This document shows positions 9,022 through 17,485 of a DNA stretch of 46,336 nucleotides, one piece after another. Below the pieces are notes generated by a model. It saw nothing but the letters and a program-made list of their open reading frames with translations. It did no database searches and was not told the DNA's origin. This DNA is from an uncultured Flavobacteriales bacterium (GTDB lineage Bacteria; Bacteroidota; Bacteroidia; CAIKAF01), in contig CAIKAF010000009.1 in the NCBI GenBank assembly GCA_903825395.1, positions 1 to 46,336 of the forward strand. The letters are read 5' to 3'. The number at the start of each line of letters is the position of its first letter. Within the stretch, counting starts at the first letter, position 1. Both the position numbers and the translations under genes were made by a program.

Positions 9022-9888
9022 TTACACAAAGTCTACAAATTTACCTTCAACCCGATGAAAGGCCATTAGCCCAAGCAATAAACTTCCAAGCGCGAAACAA
9101 AAGCTATAGAAAAGCCCCCACCAATTTGAAAAATCCAATCCAAACAAACCGGCTTTGAATCCTTCTAGAATGGGAGCAATAGGATTGAGGGAAAAAAGCT
9201 GTTGAAGTGACTCGGGGACAAAAGAAGCAGGATAAATGACCGGGCTGGCATACATCAATAGAAGTACCCCAAACCCAACCAAGTGGTTGAGGTCGCGATA
9301 GCGGGTGGAGAGGGATGCAAAAACCAATCCTAAACCTAGAGCTATGGCGGCAAGAATAATTAAAAGTAGGGGCAAAATGCAAAGCAATAAACTAGGCCTC
9401 CATGTAAAATTTTGAAAAAAAATAAAATACAGAAGAATTGAGGCCAACATGATGGCTTGAATGCCAAGTTTTACCAAACTTGACAATAAAATAGAAAGGG
9501 GAACAACTAGTCGTGGAAAATACACCTTTCCAAACAGCGATGCATTTTGAACCAGACTGCCAGTGATGGCCGTGAGGTTGGATGAAAAAAAAGACCAAAG
9601 AAGTATTCCTGACATATAAAAAATAGGCGGTGGCACGCCATCGGAAGGCAGTCTGGCAACCCTCCCAAAGACCAGTGTATACACCGCCACTGTAAACAAG
9701 GGCCCCATGAAAAACCAAATTGGACCCAATACCGTTTGCTTGTAAACTGCCACTATATCGCGTCGAAAAAGCAAGAGAATCAAATCTCTGTATTCCCATA
9801 TTTCTTTTGCTGGCAAGTTCCACCAAGGCCTACTTGGTCGCACGATACGATCCCAATAGTGGTCAGGAATACGATGAAATGAATCCAT
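9022..9888 (-). CDS. wzm: ABC transporter permease, polysaccharide export (Wzm-like)
   Basis: This 288-residue ABC-2 type permease has six likely membrane segments. The N-terminal amphipathic part (WEYRDLILLLFRRDIVAVYKQ) and the GPIWFFMGPLFTVAVYTLVFG segment are characteristic of the Wzm/TagG/KpsM group. It pairs with the Wzt-like ATPase 3 bp downstream to move lipid-linked glycan from the cytoplasmic to the periplasmic face. It is the first gene of the four-gene minus-strand operon ending at 5751, and a perfect -7 box lies just upstream. Confidence 0.9.
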   Translation of the reverse strand: MDSFHRIPDHYWDRIVRPSRPWWNLPAKEIWEYRDLILLLFRRDIVAVYKQTVLGPIWFFMGPLFTVAVYTLVFGRVARLPSDGVPPPIFYMSGILLWSFFSSNLTAITGSLVQNASLFGKVYFPRLVVPLSILLSSLVKLGIQAIMLASILLYFIFFQNFTWRPSLLLCILPLLLIILAAIALGLGLVFASLSTRYRDLNHLVGFGVLLLMYASPVIYPASFVPESLQQLFSLNPIAPILEGFKAGLFGLDFSNWWGLFYSFCFALGSLLLGLMAFHRVEGKFVDFV

Positions 9889-9898
9889 ATTAGTTGTA

Positions 9899-9906
9899 CA
9901 AAGGTA
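9899..9906 (-). promoter_or_regulatory. -7 promoter box of the wzm-wzt operon
   Basis: The minus strand reads TACCTTTG, a perfect match to the Bacteroidota -7 consensus TAnnTTTG. It ends 10 nt before the wzm ATG, which would give a very short leader of about 6 nt. No clear -33 TTTG was identified. Confidence 0.55.
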
Positions 9907-10067
9907 GTTGATTTACGCGATGCTTATTCTTGTTTTTGTGTTTGACACAGAATCGCCCCATGTATAGTTCCTCTTCCCTTAACCCAGATATATTATTTGA
10001 TTACGCGCATTTATTCTCTTACAAAGGCAGGCTTGTTTTTTCCGAAAAACATGGTCCTTAATTTACC

Positions 10068-11570
10068 CTAGGGCTTTTCATTTCCTTCTTTGATTCTACC
10101 CCTTTCAACGAGGCTTTTGGCCGTTGAACTCTTGACCACAACTTCTTTCCAAACCCCCTTCCGAACCTCAACAAAACCGCCATTAAATCGAGCCCCATAA
10201 AGACTATCCGGCAAATCTTCCCCAACCCAATACTTTATTCTCCCCTCCTGTACCGCCAATGCCCATTCTTCGTACGAATAAACCCCTTCCCGGTACGTGG
10301 TGTAATGAATGTCCACGGGCACCATGGCCGCATGCTCCGGCAAGGCCAGGCTTATCTCTCGCTCATCGGCCACAAAGTACTCCCCGGCCTTTAATTCCGA
10401 TTTTAAAAATTGTATTTTTTCCTCTACGCCAATGTTTGTTTCCGGTTTTCCCTCCTCAATGTAATACTGAGTTAAATAATTGGATGCCTTTTGGCCTCCC
10501 ATAGAAACCGCGGCAACCAATAGCAACATCGAAAACCCCGAATCCGAAATCTGATCTTTTCGAAAACGAACCAGCAAAAGAATGGCCCAAAACAGCGGCT
10601 CGAAGAAATAGTTCTCTGCACTTCCTACTTTTACAGAAGCCATGAGCGACAACACCACCGTAAAAGCTAAACCCATACTCAACAACAAGCCCGTCCCATT
10701 TTTTATGCCCAATAACGATTGACGCAGCAAAAGCCAAGCAACAACCAACATTAAAGGGAAAACTACCGTTAAATAATAGGGATACGTCTTTTGCAAGGCC
10801 AAGAACCAGTTGCTTCCATTTTTTACTCCCTGAACCACATTGGCCAGCAAAAACTCGAACCGATGCCCTTGAAGCCAAAACAAAAAAGCCAACATCCCTA
10901 CAGTTACTACCCCTGAAGCAAACACCAAAACCACCTCCTTAAATCTCCGCTCCATCAAGAAAGTCAAACCCAAAGGCAACAGAAAAAAAAGCGCATTCAT
11001 TTTTGTAACCATGGCCAAGCCCATCCAAAATCCGCTGAGCATGGCATTGCGACGCCCAGAGCCCATGCTGTGAAAAATGGATGCGGACAGGGTTAGCAAC
11101 AAAAGGGCATCCGGTCGAATCAACTGATACCAGGGTAGTGTTGCCATTATAAAAAGAAGCGCCGCATCAAATCCAATCCAGCGGGGTTGCCCCAATCTTA
11201 GCCTGAGGATGCGCACCAAGTAAAACATAGCGGCCAACAAAAAAAACAACGACAAGAACCTCCCTATAATACGAATGGCTAGGTGCTGCGAGGGCTGAAT
11301 ACCCCCTATTTTCAAAAGTTCTTCCACCGCCATGTAATAGGCCGGAGAATATTGACTAATATGAAAGGGCAACGCTTCCGGGTCGGAATACAAGTCTGCA
11401 GGATTCAACAAGCTCCGCTGAAGGGAATGAACAACATTGCTTTCTACTCCCCGAATATCTCCCTTTTGTTTGAGGGTAAAATAACTGAAAAGCAGGAAAA
11501 ACAAGAGCAATCCTAGCCTCAAAACACCAAAATACACAGCCTGTTTATCCCCGACTTTCCACATCTTCAA
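10068..11570 (-). CDS. Multipass membrane glycosyltransferase (GT39/ArnT-like)
   Basis: The protein has 500 residues and about ten hydrophobic helices. A first periplasmic loop carries an acidic DIRGVESN region, followed by a HISQYSPAYYMA loop. The RPDALLLLTLSASIF and GFWMGLAMVTKMNALFFLLPL segments are typical of the PMT/ArnT-like group. Such enzymes take a sugar from a polyprenyl-phosphate carrier and attach it to lipid, glycan or protein in the periplasm. It overlaps by 26 bp the GT2 gene upstream, which looks like a polyprenyl-phosphate sugar synthase, so donor maker and donor user may be coupled. The soluble C-terminal 100 residues are of unknown function. Confidence 0.75.
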   Translation of the reverse strand: MKMWKVGDKQAVYFGVLRLGLLLFFLLFSYFTLKQKGDIRGVESNVVHSLQRSLLNPADLYSDPEALPFHISQYSPAYYMAVEELLKIGGIQPSQHLAIRIIGRFLSLFFLLAAMFYLVRILRLRLGQPRWIGFDAALLFIMATLPWYQLIRPDALLLLTLSASIFHSMGSGRRNAMLSGFWMGLAMVTKMNALFFLLPLGLTFLMERRFKEVVLVFASGVVTVGMLAFLFWLQGHRFEFLLANVVQGVKNGSNWFLALQKTYPYYLTVVFPLMLVVAWLLLRQSLLGIKNGTGLLLSMGLAFTVVLSLMASVKVGSAENYFFEPLFWAILLLVRFRKDQISDSGFSMLLLVAAVSMGGQKASNYLTQYYIEEGKPETNIGVEEKIQFLKSELKAGEYFVADEREISLALPEHAAMVPVDIHYTTYREGVYSYEEWALAVQEGRIKYWVGEDLPDSLYGARFNGGFVEVRKGVWKEVVVKSSTAKSLVERGRIKEGNEKP

Positions 11571-12471
11571 TAAACTTTTTGTAATAATCCAAGGGCCGAG
11601 ACGGCGGTTGTCTCCGGTTATTCAAGTGTTGAAGCACTATCATAAAAATAAACAGGGACACGGTCAGTAAGATGTTTAATATAATGGCCATTAAAAAGGA
11701 GGTCCAACCGGGTATGGCTACTTTTGATATGTACTTCATATACAAGACCATTCCCATTCCTCCAAATGCCGTCAAAATTAACCCGGCTGCCGCCATCAGC
11801 ATGCGCACGATTATGGTATCCAAGTACAAGGAAAACGAACTTAATCCGTGTACAATCAAGTTGGTAAAGTTCATTTTTGAAGTCCCGGCATAGCGAATTC
11901 CCCGCTCGGTTCGTACGGACAAAAAGGGCAATCTGGATTTGAGTACTGCACCCGGATAATGGTTCCAAAAATCAGCGTTTTGAACCATTGTTTTTACGGC
12001 AGTTCGAGGAACAAGGCTAAAGTTGCCAAAGGTGATTGCTTTGCCGGTTAACAGCTTAAACGCCGCTTTATACACCAGATAAAAAGCTTTAAATGCAGGT
12101 CCTTCCGAGCGCTTACGCCGCTCAGCAAAAACCAAGCCCTTGCCATCAAACCGTTCTCTAAGGGCTTTTATGTCCTGCGGTCGGTCTTCTCCGTCCGAGT
12201 CCATAATTAATACGCTATCCCAATCCTGCCGAGATTCCATCAGGTAACACAATCCAATGTTGATGGCCCGCTGATGCCCCATGTTCATAGAGAGATGTAG
12301 AATCTGCAGCGACACCCCGGCAGGCACATTTAACCGATCCGGCAAATCCGTTGACCCATCATTCACGGCATAAACCTCCCAGGTTGCTTCCTCTGGCTTT
12401 ACCTCCGCCAATTCCCGAAGCAACTCCCCTAAACTTTCCCAATCGTTGTATACCGGCGTTAGAATGACCAT
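11545..12471 (-). CDS. Polyprenol-phosphate-type GT2 glycosyltransferase with C-terminal membrane helices
   Basis: The protein has 308 residues. The N-terminal GT-A domain starts ILTPVYNDWESLGELLREL. It has AVNDGSTD at about 35-42, GHQRAINIGL at about 65-73, and the metal site MDSDGEDRP at about 90-98. Two hydrophobic segments near 215-240 and 250-280 anchor it in the membrane. This build matches the DPM1/GtrB group that transfers a sugar from UDP or GDP to polyprenyl phosphate. The product would feed the GT39-like enzyme encoded immediately downstream, whose start lies inside this gene. The sugar is unknown. Confidence 0.82.
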   Translation of the reverse strand: MVILTPVYNDWESLGELLRELAEVKPEEATWEVYAVNDGSTDLPDRLNVPAGVSLQILHLSMNMGHQRAINIGLCYLMESRQDWDSVLIMDSDGEDRPQDIKALRERFDGKGLVFAERRKRSEGPAFKAFYLVYKAAFKLLTGKAITFGNFSLVPRTAVKTMVQNADFWNHYPGAVLKSRLPFLSVRTERGIRYAGTSKMNFTNLIVHGLSSFSLYLDTIIVRMLMAAAGLILTAFGGMGMVLYMKYISKVAIPGWTSFLMAIILNILLTVSLFIFMIVLQHLNNRRQPPSRPLDYYKKFIEDVESRG

Positions 12472-12482
12472 GCAAGCTCCAT

Positions 12483-14624
12483 TTATTTCCTAACAACCTG
12501 AAAAACGCCCTGTTCTAAAACGATGAAATAGGTTCCCGAACTCAAAAATTCAACGGAAATAGCCCCATCCTGTTCCGCTAATCCCCGGCCCATATCTCTT
12601 CCCAGCACATCCACAATGCGATACAATGTTCCTGGAGCAACGCCCCTCACCCACACCGTCTCCTCCGTCGGATTCGGATACACATAAACCTCCGCATTCA
12701 GCTCCCCCAAGGAATTAACCCCTGGAATCAAGACGGTATCGCTGTTCTGAGTACAACCGGCCGCATCCGTTGCATGAAAGACATAGGTACCTGCACACAG
12801 CCCGGAAGTTCCGGTTCCGGTTTGCCCTCCCGGCATCTGAGTCCATTGCACCTGATAGGGGGCTTGGCCACCCGAAAAACTTAAATTCACGCCGGCATCG
12901 CAAGCGTTAAGCGCCGTTTCCGGCCAAATGCTGTCCAGGCTAATACTCAACCGCTGGGTAGCAATGGCATGCCATTGCCCGGGGCCTGCCTGATAAAAAT
13001 ACCCGGACCCCGTTTGTTTCTTAAACAACAAGCGGCTAAACAACATTCCTGTATCGGCAGGCAAAACAAGGCTGTGTTGACCTATTCCAAAAGGTTGGCG
13101 GGAAAGCAGTTGTGCCGGAGACACACTGTCGCTTGCCCAAGCCAATTCCACCCATTCCGGCCAGGCAATGCTGACGTTGGGCCAGCTTAGCCTAAGGCTA
13201 TCGCAATCCAGTACGACCTGAACGCCAGCCTCTTCCTTTCGAGGGAAAACCAACAAACTGGGGTCGCCCATTAAGGCCATGTGTACCCCCCGCTGCCCCA
13301 CGGCATTTCCAAAGGAGTAGGAAGGAACATTCGCACTGCTGCGGTACATGTCTCCAATATTGGCTCCGGCCGCCAAGGAATTTAAGTACACATAAGGGCG
13401 ACCGGCCCAAATAGCCACCAAACCCAAACCCTTTGAAGCCAGGGGCGCACGCAAAAAGGCGTTGGCATTGTCCCAATCCCCAAAGTAAGAACCAAACAAT
13501 AGGTTAAACGGTATGTTCAGGCTGTCGCTCACAAACTGAGAAGAGGTGCCGACTCCCGAACAGCTTTGATAGGAACCTCCCCCGCACCCATATCCAAACA
13601 AGGCGCCGCCAGCATTTCCTGTTCCAAAATAATCGGCTTCCTGTAGGCCCTGAGGTCCAAACAAAGGCCAAAAACCTCTCCAGGCGGGAGCAGCAAACCC
13701 TTCCTGAAAGCTGGGAAAATTGTCGTCCACGATTCCGGTTTCAGGGCCTGTCCATTGGCCGGAACGAAAGAAATGGTTTTTGTCCAAATAGCGCTCCAAC
13801 AGCATCTTGGGTGTTCCAAACGCCGCCATGTCTGCAAAATCTATTCGCCCCACCGCCAAATCCAAATCGGTAGAGAAGGAGGAGGGGTCAAACTTTCCGT
13901 CGCCGGGCACATTGTGGTGCCGGGCTTGGCTTCCACTGGTGCTGTTCACCTGTTGGTCGGTCCAAAATCCGTCCACATCGGCATAATATCCATCGGCCGG
14001 CCAGGCTCCCCGGTGATCGGGATGGCCATCCGGATAAATATCTCCGCTGTACGGCACCGGTACCCGGCCCATCAATACAGCATGGCTTAGAAAGGGATGG
14101 GATTGCTTTAAGCTTTGAAGGCCTTGCCGAACAGAAACCGGACTTGCCTGAGCATGGGTTGGAAGCACAAACACCGCCCATCCTTCTGAACGAACATCTT
14201 GGATCCATCGACCAATGCGGGCATCCTGCTCTGAAATCAAACCGGTATCGAGTACCAAAACAATGCCTTTAGGAAGGGCAGGGAAAAAATCCAAAACCGC
14301 ACTAATGGTGGCGGCAGGATTCAGGTTGTTTCCCAAGGCTTGAATCACATAGTCGGTGCAGGACCCTGCCGCAGCGGAAGCATCTACCCAGGTTGTGTCG
14401 CTGGCCGACAAGGTGGCAATGACGCTGGAAAATGCCGGCTGAGAACAATCTTTTTTGCGAATTGAAAAACCGGTATGGCTTCCGGGCGGCAACTTCCATG
14501 TTAGCCTATTGCCTCCTCCGGGTTCCGGAGCCGACCATACTTGTATAGAACGCTGTTGACCTACGGATTGAGCCCAACCTAGAATGGGGTTAAGTAAAAC
14601 CAATAAAACAAATACAATTTTCAT
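12483..14624 (-). CDS. Gingipain-fold (C25-like) T9SS-secreted protein, apparently lacking the catalytic dyad
   Basis: The protein has 713 residues. A signal peptide (1-19, ending GWAQ) leads into a fibronectin-III-like domain at about 25-112, then a C25-like region at about 118-460. That region has a GIVLVLDTGL strand, HAVLMGRVPVPYSGD, AVGRIDF, and a closing VHMALMGDPSLLVF that matches the GDPTL end of gingipain-type peptidases. Where active C25 enzymes have a GHG histidine it reads GYGCGGGS (344-351). Where the nucleophilic cysteine is expected it reads LFGSYFGDWD (about 376-385). An SCS-type beta domain follows, then a T9SS type A sorting domain from about 645 (VYVYPNPTEETVWVRG). It is probably a surface-displayed pseudo-peptidase or binding protein; loss of activity is inferred from motif position. 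Confidence 0.75.
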   Translation of the reverse strand: MKIVFVLLVLLNPILGWAQSVGQQRSIQVWSAPEPGGGNRLTWKLPPGSHTGFSIRKKDCSQPAFSSVIATLSASDTTWVDASAAAGSCTDYVIQALGNNLNPAATISAVLDFFPALPKGIVLVLDTGLISEQDARIGRWIQDVRSEGWAVFVLPTHAQASPVSVRQGLQSLKQSHPFLSHAVLMGRVPVPYSGDIYPDGHPDHRGAWPADGYYADVDGFWTDQQVNSTSGSQARHHNVPGDGKFDPSSFSTDLDLAVGRIDFADMAAFGTPKMLLERYLDKNHFFRSGQWTGPETGIVDDNFPSFQEGFAAPAWRGFWPLFGPQGLQEADYFGTGNAGGALFGYGCGGGSYQSCSGVGTSSQFVSDSLNIPFNLLFGSYFGDWDNANAFLRAPLASKGLGLVAIWAGRPYVYLNSLAAGANIGDMYRSSANVPSYSFGNAVGQRGVHMALMGDPSLLVFPRKEEAGVQVVLDCDSLRLSWPNVSIAWPEWVELAWASDSVSPAQLLSRQPFGIGQHSLVLPADTGMLFSRLLFKKQTGSGYFYQAGPGQWHAIATQRLSISLDSIWPETALNACDAGVNLSFSGGQAPYQVQWTQMPGGQTGTGTSGLCAGTYVFHATDAAGCTQNSDTVLIPGVNSLGELNAEVYVYPNPTEETVWVRGVAPGTLYRIVDVLGRDMGRGLAEQDGAISVEFLSSGTYFIVLEQGVFQVVRK

Positions 14625-14645
14625 AGCAGTTGAAACTGATTGGAC

Positions 14646-14653
14646 TAAAGGTA
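14646..14653 (-). promoter_or_regulatory. -7-like box upstream of the C25-like gene
   Basis: The minus strand reads TACCTTTA, one base from the TAnnTTTG consensus, and ends 21 nt before the ATG at 14624. It lies between the stop of the C25-like gene's upstream neighbour (threonine aldolase) and this gene, so it could serve the gene separately. Confidence 0.4.
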
Positions 14654-14659
14654 TACATT

Positions 14660-15718
14660 TTACCCTGCTCCCAACTCCCGAACCCGCCCCAAAAACCCCT
14701 CCACCTCTTCCCGTTGAGCATCAAAACCACACATCCACCGGGCCATATTGCGCTCCACATCAAAGATGTAAAATGGCATGTATTCCTGCAGCGGTTTATT
14801 CCATTCCCGTGGAATGCAAACAAATACTCCATTCACCTGGGTCGGATATGCCAAATCCACTCCCGGTATTTTAACCGCCCCTGCCGACAACTCGGCCGCC
14901 ATGGCATTGGCATGCCGGGCGCTGTTCAACCACAAATCGTCTTCAAAAAAGGCCAAAAACTGGGCCGAAATAAAGCGCATCTTGGAATGCAACTGCCCCA
15001 TTTGCTTGCGGAAATACAGCATCTCCCGACTCAATTCCGGCTTGAAGGTGAGCACCAGCTCTCCAAACACCAAGCCGTTCTTCGTGCCACCAAAACTCAA
15101 CACATCTACCCCGGAATCCACGGTCATTTCACGCAGAGAAACCCCCAAGGCCGCCACCGCATTCGATATGCGGGCCCCGTCCATGTGAAGCCAGAGTCCA
15201 TGTTTTTTACAGCAGGCTGAAATGGCTCTAATTTCATCCAATGCATATAACGTTCCCCATTCGGTAGGCTGTGTGATGGAAACGACCGCCGGCTGCACCC
15301 GATGTTCATCTCCCCGCCCATGCAGCAACGACTCGATGTCTTCGGGCCGCAGTTTGCCGTCTGACGTGGCAACATCCATAAGTTTTATGCCCAGCCAACG
15401 TTCTGGAGCTCCACATTCATCTTCGTTCAAATGGGCACTCCGCGGACAAATTACTGCTTGATACGGACGCAACAAGACTTGCAATGAAAGCACATTGGCG
15501 GCGGTTCCGTTAAAAACGGGGTAAACTCCCGTATCGGGGCCCAGTTCCTGCCGAAGGTATGAGCTCAGCCGTTCCGTGTAGGGGTCGTATCCGTAGGAGG
15601 AAGCGTGGCCTGTTGAGGCGGCCGCCAAAGCAGCTAAGACCTGTGGATGAGCACCCGCATAATTGTCGCTGGCAAAACCCCGTCCCCGTGGAACGGCTGA
15701 AAAGTCTGTCAACTTCAT
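14660..15718 (-). CDS. ltaE: Low-specificity threonine aldolase-type PLP enzyme
   Basis: The protein has 352 residues of fold-type I PLP-dependent beta-eliminating lyase type. Visible landmarks are FASDNYAGAHPQVL near the start, the cofactor-loop FNGTAANVLSLQ at 69-80, HMDGAR with Asp180 for the pyridine nitrogen, and the Schiff-base lysine K213 in SFGGTKNG. The expected reaction is cleavage of L-threonine (or allo-threonine) to glycine and acetaldehyde in the cytoplasm. Length and motifs are complete. Its ATG overlaps the TAA of the nucleoside transporter by one base (TAATG), so the two are translationally coupled. A related phenylserine-type aldolase cannot be excluded. Confidence 0.85.
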   Translation of the reverse strand: MKLTDFSAVPRGRGFASDNYAGAHPQVLAALAAASTGHASSYGYDPYTERLSSYLRQELGPDTGVYPVFNGTAANVLSLQVLLRPYQAVICPRSAHLNEDECGAPERWLGIKLMDVATSDGKLRPEDIESLLHGRGDEHRVQPAVVSITQPTEWGTLYALDEIRAISACCKKHGLWLHMDGARISNAVAALGVSLREMTVDSGVDVLSFGGTKNGLVFGELVLTFKPELSREMLYFRKQMGQLHSKMRFISAQFLAFFEDDLWLNSARHANAMAAELSAGAVKIPGVDLAYPTQVNGVFVCIPREWNKPLQEYMPFYIFDVERNMARWMCGFDAQREEVEGFLGRVRELGAG

Positions 15719-17184
15719 TAATAGTACATTCCGGCAACGGCCGCCGTCATTAAGCAGGCCAGCGAGCCCGCTAACATAGCCCGGAAACCCAACTCAGAAA
15801 GCTGGCCTCGGCGGGCCGGCGCCAAGGAACCGATTCCACCAATTTGTATGCCGATGCTGGCAAAATTGCTGAATCCACACAAAATGTACGTAACCATAAT
15901 GACCGACTTCTCATGGACAAAAACCCCGGAATTTTTCATCTGTGCCAGTTCCACGTAGGCATAAAATTCGTTTAACACGGTCTTTTGCCCTACCAATTGT
16001 CCAACTGAAACCATATCTTCTACAGGCACCCCAGTCATCCATGCTATTGGTGCTCCAATATACCCAAGTAAAAATTGAAGATTTAATCCTTGATAGCTGC
16101 CTTGAGTCAAAGCGACAATCTCAGAATTTAAGCCGGTCCATTCACCAACAAGGTTTTGAAGCATAAAATTTACCATGGTTACCATGGCGGTAAAAACCAA
16201 GAGCATGGCCCCAACATTCACAGCTAATTTTAATCCGTCTGCAGTCCCATTGCTTATGGCCTCCAAAAAGTTGGCTCCAATTTTTTCTTTTGGAATGCTA
16301 AGCTCTGTTTGACCCCTTTCTTTGTCTGGCACTAATATTTTTGAAACCACAATGGCAGCCGGGGCAGATAATACGCTAGCTGTAATCAAGTGCTTGGCAT
16401 AATATATCTCCAACATTGGATCACCGTTGCCCAAAAATCGAACATATGCAGCCAATACACCCCCTGCTACTGTTGCCATACCGCCAGACATTAAACACAT
16501 TAACTCAGATTTGGTCATTCCTGCAATATAAGGCTTGATTAATAGTGGGGCCTCGGTTTGACCTAGGAATATATTACCTGCCGCAGCCAAACTCTCTGGT
16601 CCCGACAACCCCATAGTACGCTTCATTACCCAAGCCATTCCAAAAACCACCTTTTGTAAAATCCCCAAAAAGAAAAGTAAACTTGTTAATGCTGAAAAGA
16701 AAATCACCGTAGGCAATATAACAAAGGCGAAACTTTTTAGCGCGGGCATCATGGTTCCCGTATCCATATTATTAAAAAGAAAATCTACCCCCGACTGCGT
16801 AAACCCAAGAACACGAGTGAATCCTAAGCTAACGAGCTCCAGTCCAGATTGAAAAAAAGATACTTTAAGCACCAAAACCCCTATCACAATTTGAAGAAGT
16901 ACACCCACTCCAACCAAACGCCAATTTACTGCGCGTTTATTCGTACTGAATACAAAAGAGATTAAAACTAAAAAAGCAAGGCCGATCAATCCACGCAAAA
17001 CAGATTCCATGCTCATACCCTCACTAGCTATTTTATAGTCCTTAATTCTGGGGGCCTCCTGTGCAACTTGATTCAATTGCCCTAAGCTATCCACAGCGGC
17101 GCCAACCAAACCAGTATCAGCTTGGGCAAATAATCCCCCCGACATAAAAAACATTAAAAAGAAAACAAGGTGCTTGATCTTCAT
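15718..17184 (-). CDS. nupC: Concentrative nucleoside transporter (NupC/CNT family)
   Basis: The protein has 488 residues. A cleavable-looking N-terminal hydrophobic segment and a short periplasmic stretch come first, then the CNT membrane core. The core has an N-terminal helix set (LVGVGVLLQIVIGVLVLK), a central gate domain (ALKSFAFVILPTVIFFSAL), FLGQTEAPLLIKPYIAGM, MSGGMATVAGGVLAAYV, and the C-terminal NEFYAYVELA and CGFSNFASIGIQIGG motifs. CNT proteins import nucleosides with Na+ or H+. The N-terminal extension of about 60 residues before the core is longer than in E. coli NupC and is seen in other Bacteroidota members as far as I recall. It is co-transcribed with threonine aldolase. Confidence 0.9.
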   Translation of the reverse strand: MKIKHLVFFLMFFMSGGLFAQADTGLVGAAVDSLGQLNQVAQEAPRIKDYKIASEGMSMESVLRGLIGLAFLVLISFVFSTNKRAVNWRLVGVGVLLQIVIGVLVLKVSFFQSGLELVSLGFTRVLGFTQSGVDFLFNNMDTGTMMPALKSFAFVILPTVIFFSALTSLLFFLGILQKVVFGMAWVMKRTMGLSGPESLAAAGNIFLGQTEAPLLIKPYIAGMTKSELMCLMSGGMATVAGGVLAAYVRFLGNGDPMLEIYYAKHLITASVLSAPAAIVVSKILVPDKERGQTELSIPKEKIGANFLEAISNGTADGLKLAVNVGAMLLVFTAMVTMVNFMLQNLVGEWTGLNSEIVALTQGSYQGLNLQFLLGYIGAPIAWMTGVPVEDMVSVGQLVGQKTVLNEFYAYVELAQMKNSGVFVHEKSVIMVTYILCGFSNFASIGIQIGGIGSLAPARRGQLSELGFRAMLAGSLACLMTAAVAGMYY

Positions 17185-17196
17185 ACGATTTGGTAT

Positions 17197-17233
17197 TAGA
17201 ATTCAAACCTACAGTAAATTTTTAGAATTCAAA
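17197..17233 (-). promoter_or_regulatory. nupC promoter with flanking 11-bp direct repeats
   Basis: A perfect -7 box TAGGTTTG lies on the minus strand at 17204-17211, 19 nt before the nupC ATG. The 11-mer TAGAATTCAAA occurs at 17197-17207 and again at 17223-17233, 26 bp apart. One copy overlaps the -7 box and the other falls about where the -33 element would be. This could be a repressor or activator site. Confidence 0.5.
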
Positions 17234-17297
17234 ACGCCGGGATTCACTCAGAACAAATTCTGTTGAATCATGCAAAGCATTTTTTAGGAATAAATGT

Positions 17298-17442
17298 GGG
17301 CGGGTATTCCGGCTGTCAGAGCTAGTCCGCGGTGCCGGTCGGTGCCGGCAGCGGGCGCAAGGGGGCTCCCAAGGTCGCCCCTTCCGCCACGCGCCGGCTA
17401 CCGCCAGGCCCCTTGCGGGCTACCTTCTTCCATCCGGCCCGC
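17298..17442 (+). repeat. GC-rich interspersed hairpin element, copy 1
   Basis: This 145-bp GC-rich element lies at the 3' end of the desaturase gene. It starts GGGCGGGTATTCCGGCT, has the core GGCTCCCAAGGTCGCC at 17364-17379, and ends near CATCCGGCCCGC. Outer arms TAGTCCGC (17323-17330) and GCGGGCTA (17415-17422) can pair, and so can GCCGGC at 17344-17349 with 17393-17398. Copies 2 and 3 have the same length, core position and end sequences. Confidence 0.75.
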
Positions 17443-17456
17443 AATGTCATCAGAAA

Positions 17457-17470
17457 AAAACCGCGGTTTT
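17457..17470. repeat. 14-bp perfect palindrome near the desaturase 3' end
   Basis: The sequence AAAACCGCGGTTTT is a loopless perfect palindrome 16 bp beyond the desaturase stop and 15 bp from the GC-rich element. It might act as part of a terminator or a protein site, but no T-run terminator structure is convincing. Confidence 0.4.
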
Positions 17471-17485
17471 CTTACGTCTGCGGAA

